Below the pieces are notes generated by a model that worked only from the letters and a program-made list of their open reading frames with translations, did no database searches and had not been told where the DNA came from. A DNA stretch of 40,867 nt, taken from Gallionella sp. Lineage in GTDB: Bacteria; Pseudomonadota; Gammaproteobacteria; Burkholderiales; Gallionellaceae. The position numbers were made by a program, and so were the translations under genes. The stretch lies in contig JAUSNM010000012.1 in the NCBI GenBank assembly GCA_030645535.1, forward strand, positions 1 to 40,867. The letters run 5' to 3'. Of the stretch, positions 1 to 7,069 are shown one piece after another (position 1 is the stretch's first letter; every line of letters starts with the position of its first letter).

Positions 1-263
1 AACACCGGCGTGATGGACAGATCGGTAATCGTCTGATTATTGCCGACACTGCTGCGACCTTGCCAACGGCCTGCCGCAGCTTCCCAGAAACCGCCAACTT
101 GCCAGTCACCCTCGGTGAACCACTTACGTTCAAAATTAAAAATGGCGCCGACGCGTGCGGTGTCCGTCTGGTCACCGTTACCGACTTCCAGCGATACCCC
201 ATCCACCGCAAACACATTGCCACTGAACAACAGTGCGCAAAGAAACCAGATCACCTTCTTCAT
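1..263 (-). CDS. PagL-like lipid A 3-O-deacylase, 5' part only
   Basis: The gene runs off the left edge, so only the first 87 codons are visible. Two ATGs are adjacent at 266 and 263. I chose 263 because GGAGGG at 271-276 lies 7 nt upstream of it. Residues 1-19 form a signal peptide (MKKVIWFLCALLFSGNVFA). The mature start is VDGVSLEVGNG followed by TDTARVGAIFNFERKW, then GGFWEAAAGRWQGR and NNQTITDLSITPV. This pattern is typical of the N-terminal strands of betaproteobacterial acyloxyacyl hydrolase (PagL family) outer-membrane barrels, which remove the 3-O acyl chain of lipid A. The catalytic His/Ser region lies in the C-terminal half, outside the window, so activity cannot be judged. It follows the SRP RNA gene by about 30 nt. 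Confidence 0.75.
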   Translation of the reverse strand, partial: MKKVIWFLCALLFSGNVFAVDGVSLEVGNGDQTDTARVGAIFNFERKWFTEGDWQVGGFWEAAAGRWQGRSSVGNNQTITDLSITPV

Positions 264-293
264 CATCACGCCCTCCAATGGCACTACATAGGG

Positions 294-391
294 AGGCGAG
301 CCTTACCCCCGGCACTTGCAGTAATTAGCTGTGGCTGCTTCCTTCCGGACCTGACCAGATTCACTACCCTGCAATGCGGGGAGACCCGCCA
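294..391 (-). ncRNA. ffs: Signal recognition particle 4.5S RNA (small bacterial type)
   Basis: The minus strand carries the diagnostic SRP domain IV core GGTCAGGTCCGGAAGGAAGC followed by AGCCA. This is the GGAA tetraloop and asymmetric loop that bind Ffh. The ends close into a helix: GGCGGGTC at 383-390 pairs with GGCTCGCC at 295-302, counting G-U pairs. The inferred transcript is about 96-98 nt, normal for the short bacterial form. The RNA is part of the co-translational targeting particle with Ffh. The ends are estimated from the closing helix and could be off by a few bases. Confidence 0.95.
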
Positions 392-400
392 ATTCTTTGA

Positions 401-422
401 AATTTTTGCACAGGCAAAAATT
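401..422. repeat. A/T-rich inverted repeat between fumarase and ffs
   Basis: AATTTTTG and CAAAAATT form an 8-bp inverted repeat around a 6-nt loop. It lies 18 nt beyond the fumarase stop and just upstream of ffs. It may be a weak terminator for the fumarase gene or lie within the ffs promoter. The stem is too A/T-rich, and lacks a clear T-tract, to call it firmly. Confidence 0.3.
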
Positions 423-440
423 CGAAAACTTGTTAAATCG

Positions 441-1958
441 TTACAGTTCGCACCGCATGCCGATGCGCTTCTTCCATTCTGCCGGCCCGATGTCATGTAT
501 CGAACGCCCTTGCGTATCGACCGCGACCGTCACCGGCATATCCTCAACTTCAAATTCGTAGATCGCTTCCATACCCAGATCTTTGAAGGCAACCACTTTA
601 GCACTTCGGATCGCTTTTGACACCAGATAGGCTGCACCGCCTACCGCGATCAAATACACCGCAGCGTGTTTCCTGATCGCCTCGATGGCTGCTTTACCAC
701 GCTCGGCCTTGCCCACCATGCCCATCAATCCTGTCGCATCCAGCATGGTTTCAGTATATTTATCCATGCGCGTGGCCGTCGTGGGACCCGCGGGACCTAC
801 CACTTCGCCCTTCACCGGATCAACCGGCCCGACATAATAAATGAAGCGGTTGGTAAAATCCACGCCTTGCGGCAATTTTTCTCCACGGGCGAGCATTTCG
901 ACAATCCGCTTGTGCGCAGCATCGCGCCCGGTGAGCAACTTGCCGGAGAGTAACACGGTATCGCCCGGTTGCCACTGCGAAATTTGCTCACGCGTGATGG
1001 TATCCAGATTCACCCGCAGCGCATCTGTTGCCGGCTGCCACTGCACATCAGGGTAATCTTCCAGTTTAGGCGGCGTAAATTCAGCACGGCCCGTGCCATC
1101 CAGCTCAAAATGAATATGCCGCGTCGCCGCGCAATTGGGAATGATCGCGACGGGCTTGGATGCCGCATGGGTCGGGTAATCGAGTATTTTGACATCCATT
1201 ACCGTGGTCAGCCCGCCCAGGCCCTGTGCACCGATACCCAGCGCGTTGACCTTGTCGTACAGTTCGATGCGTAATTCCTCGATGTAATTCTGCGCTCCGC
1301 GCGCGCGCAGCTCATGCATATCCATAGGCTGCATCAAGGACTCCTTGGCCAGCAGCACCGCCTTCTCTGCCGTGCCACCTATACCTATCCCCAGCATACC
1401 GGGAGGACACCAGCCAGCCCCCATCCCTTGCACACTTTGCAACACCCATTCAACGATATCGTCGCCCGGATTCAACATCTTCATCACGGCCTTGTTTTCC
1501 GAGCCGCCGCCCTTGGCAGCAATGCGCACCTCGACCTTGTCGCCCTGAACCAGTTCGATATGCACCACGGCGGGCGTGTTGTCATTGGTGTTTTTACGCA
1601 GGCCGGCAGGATCAGCGACGATCGATGCACGCAGCACATTGTCGGGATTGAGATAAGCCTGGCGGACACCCGCATTGACCATCCCGACGACATCAAGATC
1701 AGCCTCCCAGCGAACCTGCATGCCCACCCGAACAAATGCCACCACGATGCCGGTATCCTGACAAATCGGACGATGGCCTGCCGCGCACATACGCGAATTG
1801 GTCAGAATCTGCGCCATCGCATCACGTGCGGCAGGCGACTGCTCGGCCTTATACGCGCAGGCCAACGCATGGATAAAATCCGCCGGATGATAGTACGAGA
1901 TAAACTGCAACGCATCGGCGATGCTGTCGATGAAATCTTGCTGGCGAATCACGGTCAT
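441..1958 (-). CDS. fumA: Fumarate hydratase, class I (iron-sulfur type)
   Basis: The protein has 505 residues, the usual length of single-chain class I fumarases, which interconvert fumarate and malate in the TCA cycle. The N-terminal domain (about residues 10-285) contains the three cluster-ligand cysteine motifs CQDTGIV, GWCPPGMLGIGIGG and PNCAATRHIHF, as expected for the oxygen-sensitive 4Fe-4S centre. The C-terminal beta domain contains GDTVLLSGKLLTGRDAAHKR, VGPAGPTTATRMD and KAERGKAAIEA. The ATG at 1958 follows GGAACAGCC. A TATAAT sits about 30 nt upstream. It is a housekeeping gene without functional links to the polysaccharide genes nearby, and the nearest upstream gene (lapD) is 82 nt away. 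Confidence 0.95.
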   Translation of the reverse strand: MTVIRQQDFIDSIADALQFISYYHPADFIHALACAYKAEQSPAARDAMAQILTNSRMCAAGHRPICQDTGIVVAFVRVGMQVRWEADLDVVGMVNAGVRQAYLNPDNVLRASIVADPAGLRKNTNDNTPAVVHIELVQGDKVEVRIAAKGGGSENKAVMKMLNPGDDIVEWVLQSVQGMGAGWCPPGMLGIGIGGTAEKAVLLAKESLMQPMDMHELRARGAQNYIEELRIELYDKVNALGIGAQGLGGLTTVMDVKILDYPTHAASKPVAIIPNCAATRHIHFELDGTGRAEFTPPKLEDYPDVQWQPATDALRVNLDTITREQISQWQPGDTVLLSGKLLTGRDAAHKRIVEMLARGEKLPQGVDFTNRFIYYVGPVDPVKGEVVGPAGPTTATRMDKYTETMLDATGLMGMVGKAERGKAAIEAIRKHAAVYLIAVGGAAYLVSKAIRSAKVVAFKDLGMEAIYEFEVEDMPVTVAVDTQGRSIHDIGPAEWKKRIGMRCEL

Positions 1959-1985
1959 GGCTGTTCCAATTTGATGCGACAGGAA

Positions 1986-1991
1986 ATTATA
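1986..1991 (-). promoter_or_regulatory. Candidate -10 element of the fumarase gene
   Basis: A perfect TATAAT on the minus strand lies in the 82-nt gap between lapD and the fumarase gene, about 27 nt from the fumarase start. No convincing -35 hexamer is present at 16-18 nt spacing, so this is only a candidate. Confidence 0.3.
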
Positions 1992-2040
1992 ACAGCATCA
2001 GAAAAAAGCCAGCTTTCAGTTTTCAGCTTTCGGTTCTTCT

Positions 2041-3987
2041 TTACTTCCATTCCGTCAAGCCACCGTTGACATAGCCCTGATAACCCTCGATGCCGAGCTC
2101 CTGCAGCAAGGGAAGCACGCTGATATCTTCCACGCCCAGCGCAAACACACGTATATCCAGAGACCGGGTGATGTTGACCACCGATGAGATGAAAAACTGA
2201 TTTTGCAGATTATCCTGCAAGTTGCGTATATAAGCGGGGCTCAGCTTCACATAGAGTGGCTTGAGTTTCTGCAAGTATTCAAATGCCGAATGGTGCAAGC
2301 CGAAATTATCGACCGCAAACTGACCGCCCAGTTTGCGCATATCAGCTACAAAATGTTCAATCCCGACTCTGTCCTGCACGATACCAAACTCGGTGAATTC
2401 GAACACCAGACGGTGCGCCACTGCAGGATGGGCGTGCATGGCTGCACCCAACCAGGTCAGCAACTCGACATCGTGTATCGAATGAATCGAAAAGTTGATG
2501 GCGACAAGCTCATCTCCACCTGCAGCCTCCATGCGCCCGAACAGTCTTTTAAGTACCGAGAGATCAAAGGCAGGCGTCAACTGGTAGCGATTGGCCATCG
2601 GAATAAAATGCTCGGCAAGCACGAGTTCGCCCTCGGCATTGACCAGACGCCCGACCACCTCGGACTGCAACTTGCGCTCCCCGATGAAATTCATCACAGG
2701 CTGAGCCAGCAGCATGACACGCTCAGCCGCAATCGCATCCAGAATTAATTCACGCCAGTACTGAGAACCTTTGCTGCGCTCATCATCCCGCAGATTTTCC
2801 AGCAGACTCAAGCCCGCACCATTCGCCATGGATTGCAACAACTCCAGATCGCACTGTGCCAGCAATGCATTCAGCGTCACTTTTTGTCCGGCAAAATAAA
2901 CACCTCCGCAGCCATATGCCATGGCAGGTTCGGTGCGAAGCGTGCCTACCGCAACCCCCAGCGCGGCGCACAAGCCATCGCCCAGCGCAACCGCCTCATC
3001 GCGCGAGATATTGAATACCATCACCGCAAACGTCGGGCCATTGATACGGCATCGCAACATTTCACGCTCAGGCCAAACACCACGCAAACCCTCCGCCACC
3101 TCTTTCAATAAGGCATCCCCGTCCTTATAACCATGGCGGACGTTGAACGCGTTGAAATCCGCAAGTTGCAGCAGGAACATCGCACCGGACACCATGTCTG
3201 CGCCATGCTCCAGCAGCGCATGAACGTGCTGCTCAAAGCCGCGCCGGTTATCCAAACCGGTGAGCAAATCACGTCTGGATTCATCACGGTAACGTGTCGC
3301 CTGACGCACTTCGTGCGCGATGATGGCAAACAGTTTTGCAGACATGGAATTGATCGCCTTCACCACGCTGCGCAATTCGCGTGCGCTCGGCAGAACACTG
3401 ATCTGCTGAAAGTCCCGTTCACTGATGGCATGAGCGACCCGCTCGATTTCCTTAAGAGGATGCAATATTCTGGACAGGAAAGAATGTATCGCGAACAAGG
3501 ACAAGACATACAACAAAAGCATGCCCGCAGTGGCCTCAACCGTGGTGCGCCACAATTGTTTATAGGCAAAATTCGGATGACTCGTCACGATGACGCGTCC
3601 CAGCTGCTGCCAACCTTTGCTGATCAGCGATTCGGCCGACGGCGCATTCATCGGAAAAAGCTGGGTAAACCACACCGGAACACCGTGAGGAGTTGGCGCT
3701 AGACTCTTCTCAAGCAACTTTTCACCGTTGGCGCTCACCACCAGGATGGATTGGTAAAAGCCACGAGCGAATACCGCATTCACGGTAATTTCAGCGAGCA
3801 GCACATCCTTGTCAGCCAATGAGGGCGGCAACACCAACCCCAGGGAGGTGGCCACATCCTGGGCGTGCGAAGTGAGTTGCTCCTGCATATACAGACGTGC
3901 ATTCGCGATATAGATGCTCTCCACCAGCGCCAGCAGCACCAGGAATGCGATGGAGGTACCGATAAACAACTGTCTGAATAAGGTCAT
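2041..3987 (-). CDS. lapD: LapD-type inner-membrane c-di-GMP receptor (degenerate GGDEF-EAL)
   Basis: The 648-residue protein has the LapD layout: N-terminal TM (about 5-27), periplasmic output domain to about 150, second TM, HAMP, GGDEF-like and EAL-like domains. The output domain contains KGWQQLGRVIVTSHP followed by a YKQLW motif, closely matching the LapD_MoxY_N family, where the Trp contacts LapG. Both catalytic domains look inactive: the GGDEF signature is replaced by NGPTF and the EAL signature by SEVVGRL. In the family, c-di-GMP binding to the EAL domain makes the periplasmic domain sequester the protease LapG. The ATG at 3987 has AGGAGA 5 nt upstream and lies 15 nt after the lapG stop, so lapG and lapD form an operon with the protease first. 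Confidence 0.92.
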   Translation of the reverse strand: MTLFRQLFIGTSIAFLVLLALVESIYIANARLYMQEQLTSHAQDVATSLGLVLPPSLADKDVLLAEITVNAVFARGFYQSILVVSANGEKLLEKSLAPTPHGVPVWFTQLFPMNAPSAESLISKGWQQLGRVIVTSHPNFAYKQLWRTTVEATAGMLLLYVLSLFAIHSFLSRILHPLKEIERVAHAISERDFQQISVLPSARELRSVVKAINSMSAKLFAIIAHEVRQATRYRDESRRDLLTGLDNRRGFEQHVHALLEHGADMVSGAMFLLQLADFNAFNVRHGYKDGDALLKEVAEGLRGVWPEREMLRCRINGPTFAVMVFNISRDEAVALGDGLCAALGVAVGTLRTEPAMAYGCGGVYFAGQKVTLNALLAQCDLELLQSMANGAGLSLLENLRDDERSKGSQYWRELILDAIAAERVMLLAQPVMNFIGERKLQSEVVGRLVNAEGELVLAEHFIPMANRYQLTPAFDLSVLKRLFGRMEAAGGDELVAINFSIHSIHDVELLTWLGAAMHAHPAVAHRLVFEFTEFGIVQDRVGIEHFVADMRKLGGQFAVDNFGLHHSAFEYLQKLKPLYVKLSPAYIRNLQDNLQNQFFISSVVNITRSLDIRVFALGVEDISVLPLLQELGIEGYQGYVNGGLTEWK

Positions 3988-4002
3988 GCCATTCTCCTGC
4001 GG

Positions 4003-4677
4003 CTACATTGCCCGCTCTTTTTCCATCTTATCCAGCAAATCGCGCCACAAACGAATTTGACTGGATTTTCCACCTGCAGCCGACACCCCTGGCAGCCACA
4101 AGTCTTCATCGTTGAAGCTGTAAACAGGAACAAGGTCAGTACGCTCAGATGCCCGCGACACGCTTCTGGATAAATTATCAAGAATATACGGGTCTGCATC
4201 CGGGGTTGGATAATACGCCAGGACCATGTGCGCCTCGTTCCAGCGCAAGGCGCGCACATAAGTGATGCGGAGATTTTGCACCGGGACACCCATTGCCTTC
4301 AGACTGAAATACTTGCCGATCGCATAATCTTCGCAATCTGCCCCTTCGGAGGCCAGCGTCTCAACGGGTGTCGCCCAGTAGTCCGGCACGCCCCAATGCC
4401 TCCCATCCGTGTAGTAACGGACCTTATTCCAGTACCAGTTGAAATCTTCCAGATCGCGCATGGTTTCTGAAGTTGAAGGAGCAGCACCACGCTGTTTCGC
4501 GTTATGTTGACGCAGCTCATTGCGCCAGTCGATCAATCGTTCAGGCGCATCCCTCCCCCAGCGCGTAGCAACATAGCGCAGCAGTCCCGGGGGGAATTCC
4601 ACGACTTCAGCCGCAATCACTGCCGTACACAGTACGGCCAGCAGAACAGCCCAGCGCAAGTTGAAAATGAATTGCAA
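4003..4677 (-). CDS. lapG: LapG-type periplasmic cysteine protease (transglutaminase-like)
   Basis: This is a bacterial transglutaminase-like cysteine proteinase of the LapG family, which cleaves RTX-type adhesins at a di-alanine site and so releases biofilm cells. The catalytic triad is visible: Cys in EGADCEDYAIGKY, His in NEAHMVLAYY and Asp in PYILDNLS. Family motifs WNKVRYYTDGRHWG and DYWATPVETL are present. An N-terminal hydrophobic export segment ends near VLCTAVIAA. The open frame extends to a TTG at 4701. I favour the TTG at 4677 (224 aa) because GGAG lies 6 nt upstream of it. No large LapA-like adhesin is in the window, so its substrate is either elsewhere or unconventional. Confidence 0.88.
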   Translation of the reverse strand: MQFIFNLRWAVLLAVLCTAVIAAEVVEFPPGLLRYVATRWGRDAPERLIDWRNELRQHNAKQRGAAPSTSETMRDLEDFNWYWNKVRYYTDGRHWGVPDYWATPVETLASEGADCEDYAIGKYFSLKAMGVPVQNLRITYVRALRWNEAHMVLAYYPTPDADPYILDNLSRSVSRASERTDLVPVYSFNDEDLWLPGVSAAGGKSSQIRLWRDLLDKMEKERAM

Positions 4678-4719
4678 TCTCGACTCCGAGTAAAACCTCA
4701 AGCAAAGGCTAGCGCAAAC

Positions 4720-4746
4720 AAAAAAAGGGGAGCCCAGGCTCCCCTT
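4720..4746 (-). terminator. Intrinsic terminator of the Ala-rich protein gene
   Basis: On the minus strand AAGGGGAGCC, a 2-nt loop and GGCTCCCCTT form a strong GC-rich hairpin directly followed by a run of seven Ts. It lies 20-45 nt after the stop of the Ala-rich gene and just before lapG. It therefore probably separates that transcript from lapG-lapD. Confidence 0.85.
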
Positions 4747-4764
4747 CCTTGAATCAACTAATTA

Positions 4765-5523
4765 TTAGGCAACGCTAACAGGAATTACTGAATTAGTCGT
4801 AGCAGGTGCTGTGCCTGGTGCGCCTGCCGGTGCGCCTGTACCTGTAGCGGCAGTGTTAGCCGCCACCGTAATTGCCGCTGCCTGATCAGGTGCCGCAGCA
4901 ATTGCAGCAGACGTGATATCAGCTGCAGACGCGGGAGCTGCCGTAATTGCAGCTGTCGTGATAACAACCGCAGCAGTTGGCGCCGCGGTTACCGCAGCAG
5001 TCGTTATAGTTGCTGCATACGCCGGGGCCGCCGTGACCGCAGCAGTAACAACCAACGCCGCCGCAGCATTGATCGATGCGGGAGTTGATCCTGTAGCCGC
5101 CGTTTCTACCGCAACCGCAGCATTAACCGCAGCCGTCGTAACTGATGCTACTGCAGCATTGATTGCCGCTGGTGATGCACCTGCTGCTGTCGCTGCTGCC
5201 ACTGTTGCATTTACCGCAGCGGCGGTTATGGCTGAGGTCAACTGTGGAGCCGCCGTGATAGCCGCAGAGGCAATGGCAGCAGCTGCTGATGGAACTGCTG
5301 CTATTGCCGCAGTCGTCATATCGACCGCATTGGCAGGATTAGCGGCTGCCGCAGAACCAACCAAAGCGGTAAGTTTAGCCACTTCAGCGGCCAGACCAGG
5401 ATCATTAGAGGCCAAACTCTGGATAAGCTGGATCTGAGCAGTTACGTTTACTGGCACTTCCGCAACGGAAAACCCTGATGAAGACATCAAAATCAACGCC
5501 AGAAACAGCGAACTAATTTTCAT
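4765..5523 (-). CDS. Secreted Ala-rich protein of 15-residue repeats, function unknown
   Basis: The 252-residue protein starts with a clear signal peptide (residues 1-21, cleavage after GFSVA). Residues 22-60 are a helical linker. Residues 61-224 are nearly all Ala, Thr, Val, Ile, Ser and Pro in a regular 15-residue repeat of the form A-A-P-x-x-x-x-x-I-T-x-A-A-I/V-T. Units start at 61, 76, 91, 165, 180, 195 and 210, with two longer units of 29 and 30 residues at 106-164. The tail (225-252) is rich in Gly, Ala, Pro and Thr and has no membrane anchor or sorting signal. I do not recognise the family. The gene lies between the EPS machinery and lapG and has its own terminator, so an extracellular matrix or surface role is a reasonable inference but unproven. 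The ATG at 5523 lacks a clear close Shine-Dalgarno. Confidence 0.75.
   Translation of the reverse strand: MKISSLFLALILMSSSGFSVAEVPVNVTAQIQLIQSLASNDPGLAAEVAKLTALVGSAAAANPANAVDMTTAAIAAVPSAAAAIASAAITAAPQLTSAITAAAVNATVAAATAAGASPAAINAAVASVTTAAVNAAVAVETAATGSTPASINAAAALVVTAAVTAAPAYAATITTAAVTAAPTAAVVITTAAITAAPASAADITSAAIAAAPDQAAAITVAANTAATGTGAPAGAPGTAPATTNSVIPVSVA
4852..5343 (-). repeat. Coding tandem repeat (45-nt period) in the Ala-rich gene
   Basis: This stretch encodes residues 61-224 of the Ala-rich protein. Seven units are exactly 15 codons. The middle two are 29 and 30 codons and look like fused or diverged pairs. The nucleotide copies are well diverged, so selection appears to keep the protein pattern rather than recent DNA duplication. 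Confidence 0.75.
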
Positions 5524-5621
5524 ATTATTTTTCAGGATAATTCTCCCAATAAGGGGGTAAAAAAACGCAACAGGTTAAATTACACGTACGCGATTATGCA
5601 TACAAAAAATTAATTACACAA

Positions 5622-6245
5622 TCATATTTTGATATTCAGTTGTTTTGCGCGCGTTACAGCTTCATCAACGACTGACCTGTCTTCTGCGGAAAATTCCATG
5701 TAGCGCAGGGTTCCGAGCTTCACTATCTGTTGTAATACAGCCGGATTCCAGGGATCAAGCAACGCGGCACGTCTCAATGCCATTTTAATGACCGTCAATT
5801 CGGACTTATCGATTGGGTCGTTCCGCCCCAGCTGTGTATTAATCTCCAGCAACCAACTCCCCATCGTCATTCTGGCGGCCCACAGGTAGGCGGAATATGG
5901 GCGCAGCCCAATTGCTGAATCCAGATTTACAATAGCATTATGCAAAAATGTAGCTTGCATTGCCGGACTGAAGCTTACCAGCTGCGCAAGCATAAAATCA
6001 GTCTGCCCAAGATATTCAGGGATGATTGGATTGCTGGCATCCCATGAACGCGCCAGCTTTAAACGTACTCGCGTTTTGTCCAATTCTGCGGGCTCAAGTG
6101 GTACCGTCCCTTTATTAAGGGCGTCAATATAAGCACAGGGACTAAGCCGCAAAAAGTCAGCAACCCCGGCCTTAGTCAACCATGCCAAAGCAGGAAGAAG
6201 GAGCAAGGTGAGGATGATTTTAATCAGTAATCCGGATTTCATCAT
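5622..6245 (-). CDS. VpsP-like polysaccharide biosynthesis accessory protein
   Basis: The 207-residue protein has one N-terminal membrane anchor or signal segment (about residues 6-26). Its remainder is predicted helical, with TPR-like stretches such as AIGLRPYSAYLWAARM and ALLDPWNPAVLQQIVKLG. Small anchored proteins of this type (VpsP family) are commonly found next to Wzc- and EpsL-like genes in betaproteobacterial EPS loci. The biochemical role is unknown. It starts 13 nt after the phosphatase gene, so it is probably the distal member of the wza-wzc-phosphatase operon. Family assignment rests on size, context and pattern and is moderate. Confidence 0.55.
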   Translation of the reverse strand: MMKSGLLIKIILTLLLLPALAWLTKAGVADFLRLSPCAYIDALNKGTVPLEPAELDKTRVRLKLARSWDASNPIIPEYLGQTDFMLAQLVSFSPAMQATFLHNAIVNLDSAIGLRPYSAYLWAARMTMGSWLLEINTQLGRNDPIDKSELTVIKMALRRAALLDPWNPAVLQQIVKLGTLRYMEFSAEDRSVVDEAVTRAKQLNIKI

Positions 6246-6258
6246 GGACAGAGCTCTG

Positions 6259-6996
6259 CTACATCGACAAGCTGGCAGGGTTAATCCCTAAAATCTTAGC
6301 CGGCATTAAACAAGTCAGTTCATCAGCCCACTCTTGTCCGAAGCGACCAATCAGCGACTTTCTTGCAAGCGTCAATTTAGGTGCGCGATGTATCAAGTTA
6401 TGGGCATCAGTTGCAATCACAGATACCCAGCGTCGCTCCAGCATCAATGCAACACTATCCTGCGCAGCCTGACCAAAGTCACCAATCACCGATGCCGCCG
6501 TCACCTGTAACAGACAGCCCATTTCGACAAATGGCGCGATTTTCTCAATGTTTTGCATAATGATTTTATTGCGTTCGGGATGAGCAATAAGAGGGCGTAT
6601 TTGCCGGGTCAATAACCAGCGGGCCAGTTTTTCTGTACCCACGGGCAGTTGCCCATAAGGAAACTCCAGCAACAGGATACGATAGCTGTCCAGAATACCG
6701 AGAAAAGGCAATTCATTTTGATCCAGCAGCTCAAGAATTTCCGAGGTCAGGCGCACCTCACCGGCAGGAAATATTTGCAGCGGGATATGCGCTTCTGCAA
6801 GCGCAGATCGGAACTGATTCGTAGCCTCGACTACAGAAGAGCTAATATTTTCGTAACGCCCTGGATGGATATGTGGCGTCATCGCCGCATGCGTAATTCC
6901 ATCTGCCACTGACGCTCGCGCCAAATCAAGAGACTCTGCCATCGATTGAGATCCATCATCAATGGCGGGCAGATAGTGACAGTGCAGATCAATCAT
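6259..6996 (-). CDS. PHP-type protein tyrosine phosphatase (CpsB/YwqE family)
   Basis: The 245-residue protein shows the metal-binding motifs of the PHP phosphatase family: MIDLHCHYLPAIDDGS at the N-terminus, MTPHIHPGRYEN, GEVRLT, LLEFPYGQLP, PLIAHPERN and ATDAHN. Family members are manganese-dependent and dephosphorylate the C-terminal tyrosine cluster of the partner BY-kinase, so cycling polysaccharide polymerisation. The gene lies 73 nt after the Wzc-like kinase gene, which fits this pairing. Many Gram-negative loci use a Wzb low-molecular-weight phosphatase here instead. The shape of the motifs leaves little doubt about the family; the direct substrate is inferred. Confidence 0.9.
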   Translation of the reverse strand: MIDLHCHYLPAIDDGSQSMAESLDLARASVADGITHAAMTPHIHPGRYENISSSVVEATNQFRSALAEAHIPLQIFPAGEVRLTSEILELLDQNELPFLGILDSYRILLLEFPYGQLPVGTEKLARWLLTRQIRPLIAHPERNKIIMQNIEKIAPFVEMGCLLQVTAASVIGDFGQAAQDSVALMLERRWVSVIATDAHNLIHRAPKLTLARKSLIGRFGQEWADELTCLMPAKILGINPASLSM

Positions 6997-7028
6997 TTAA
7001 CGTGAGCTTCGCGCAGTGATTCGTTTGC

Positions 7029-7052
7029 CCCTCTCCCGCATGCGGGAGAGGG
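7029..7052. repeat. 24-bp perfect palindrome (REP-like intergenic element)
   Basis: CCCTCTCCCGCA followed by its exact reverse complement forms a perfect 24-bp palindrome, then a GGAGAGGGGGGAG box. It fills the gap between the kinase and phosphatase genes. Palindromes of this CCCTCTCCC/GGGAGAGGG type are common dispersed intergenic elements in proteobacteria. Here it could form an mRNA hairpin that reduces expression of the downstream phosphatase gene. It lacks a T-tract for efficient termination. Confidence 0.6.
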
Positions 7053-7069
7053 TTGGAGAGGGGGGAGCA

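Noticed and set aside
60-620. 186-codon plus-strand ORF over the left end
   Set aside because: It crosses the antisense of pagL, the SRP RNA and the fumarase gene. No family features or ribosome site.
1314-2069. 251-codon plus-strand ORF
   Set aside because: Antisense shadow of the fumarase gene, His/Arg-rich without any recognisable motif.
4913-5437. 174-codon plus-strand Ala-rich ORF
   Set aside because: It is the complement of the Ala-rich repeat; GCN-rich codons give Ala-like content on both strands. The minus frame has the signal peptide and terminator.
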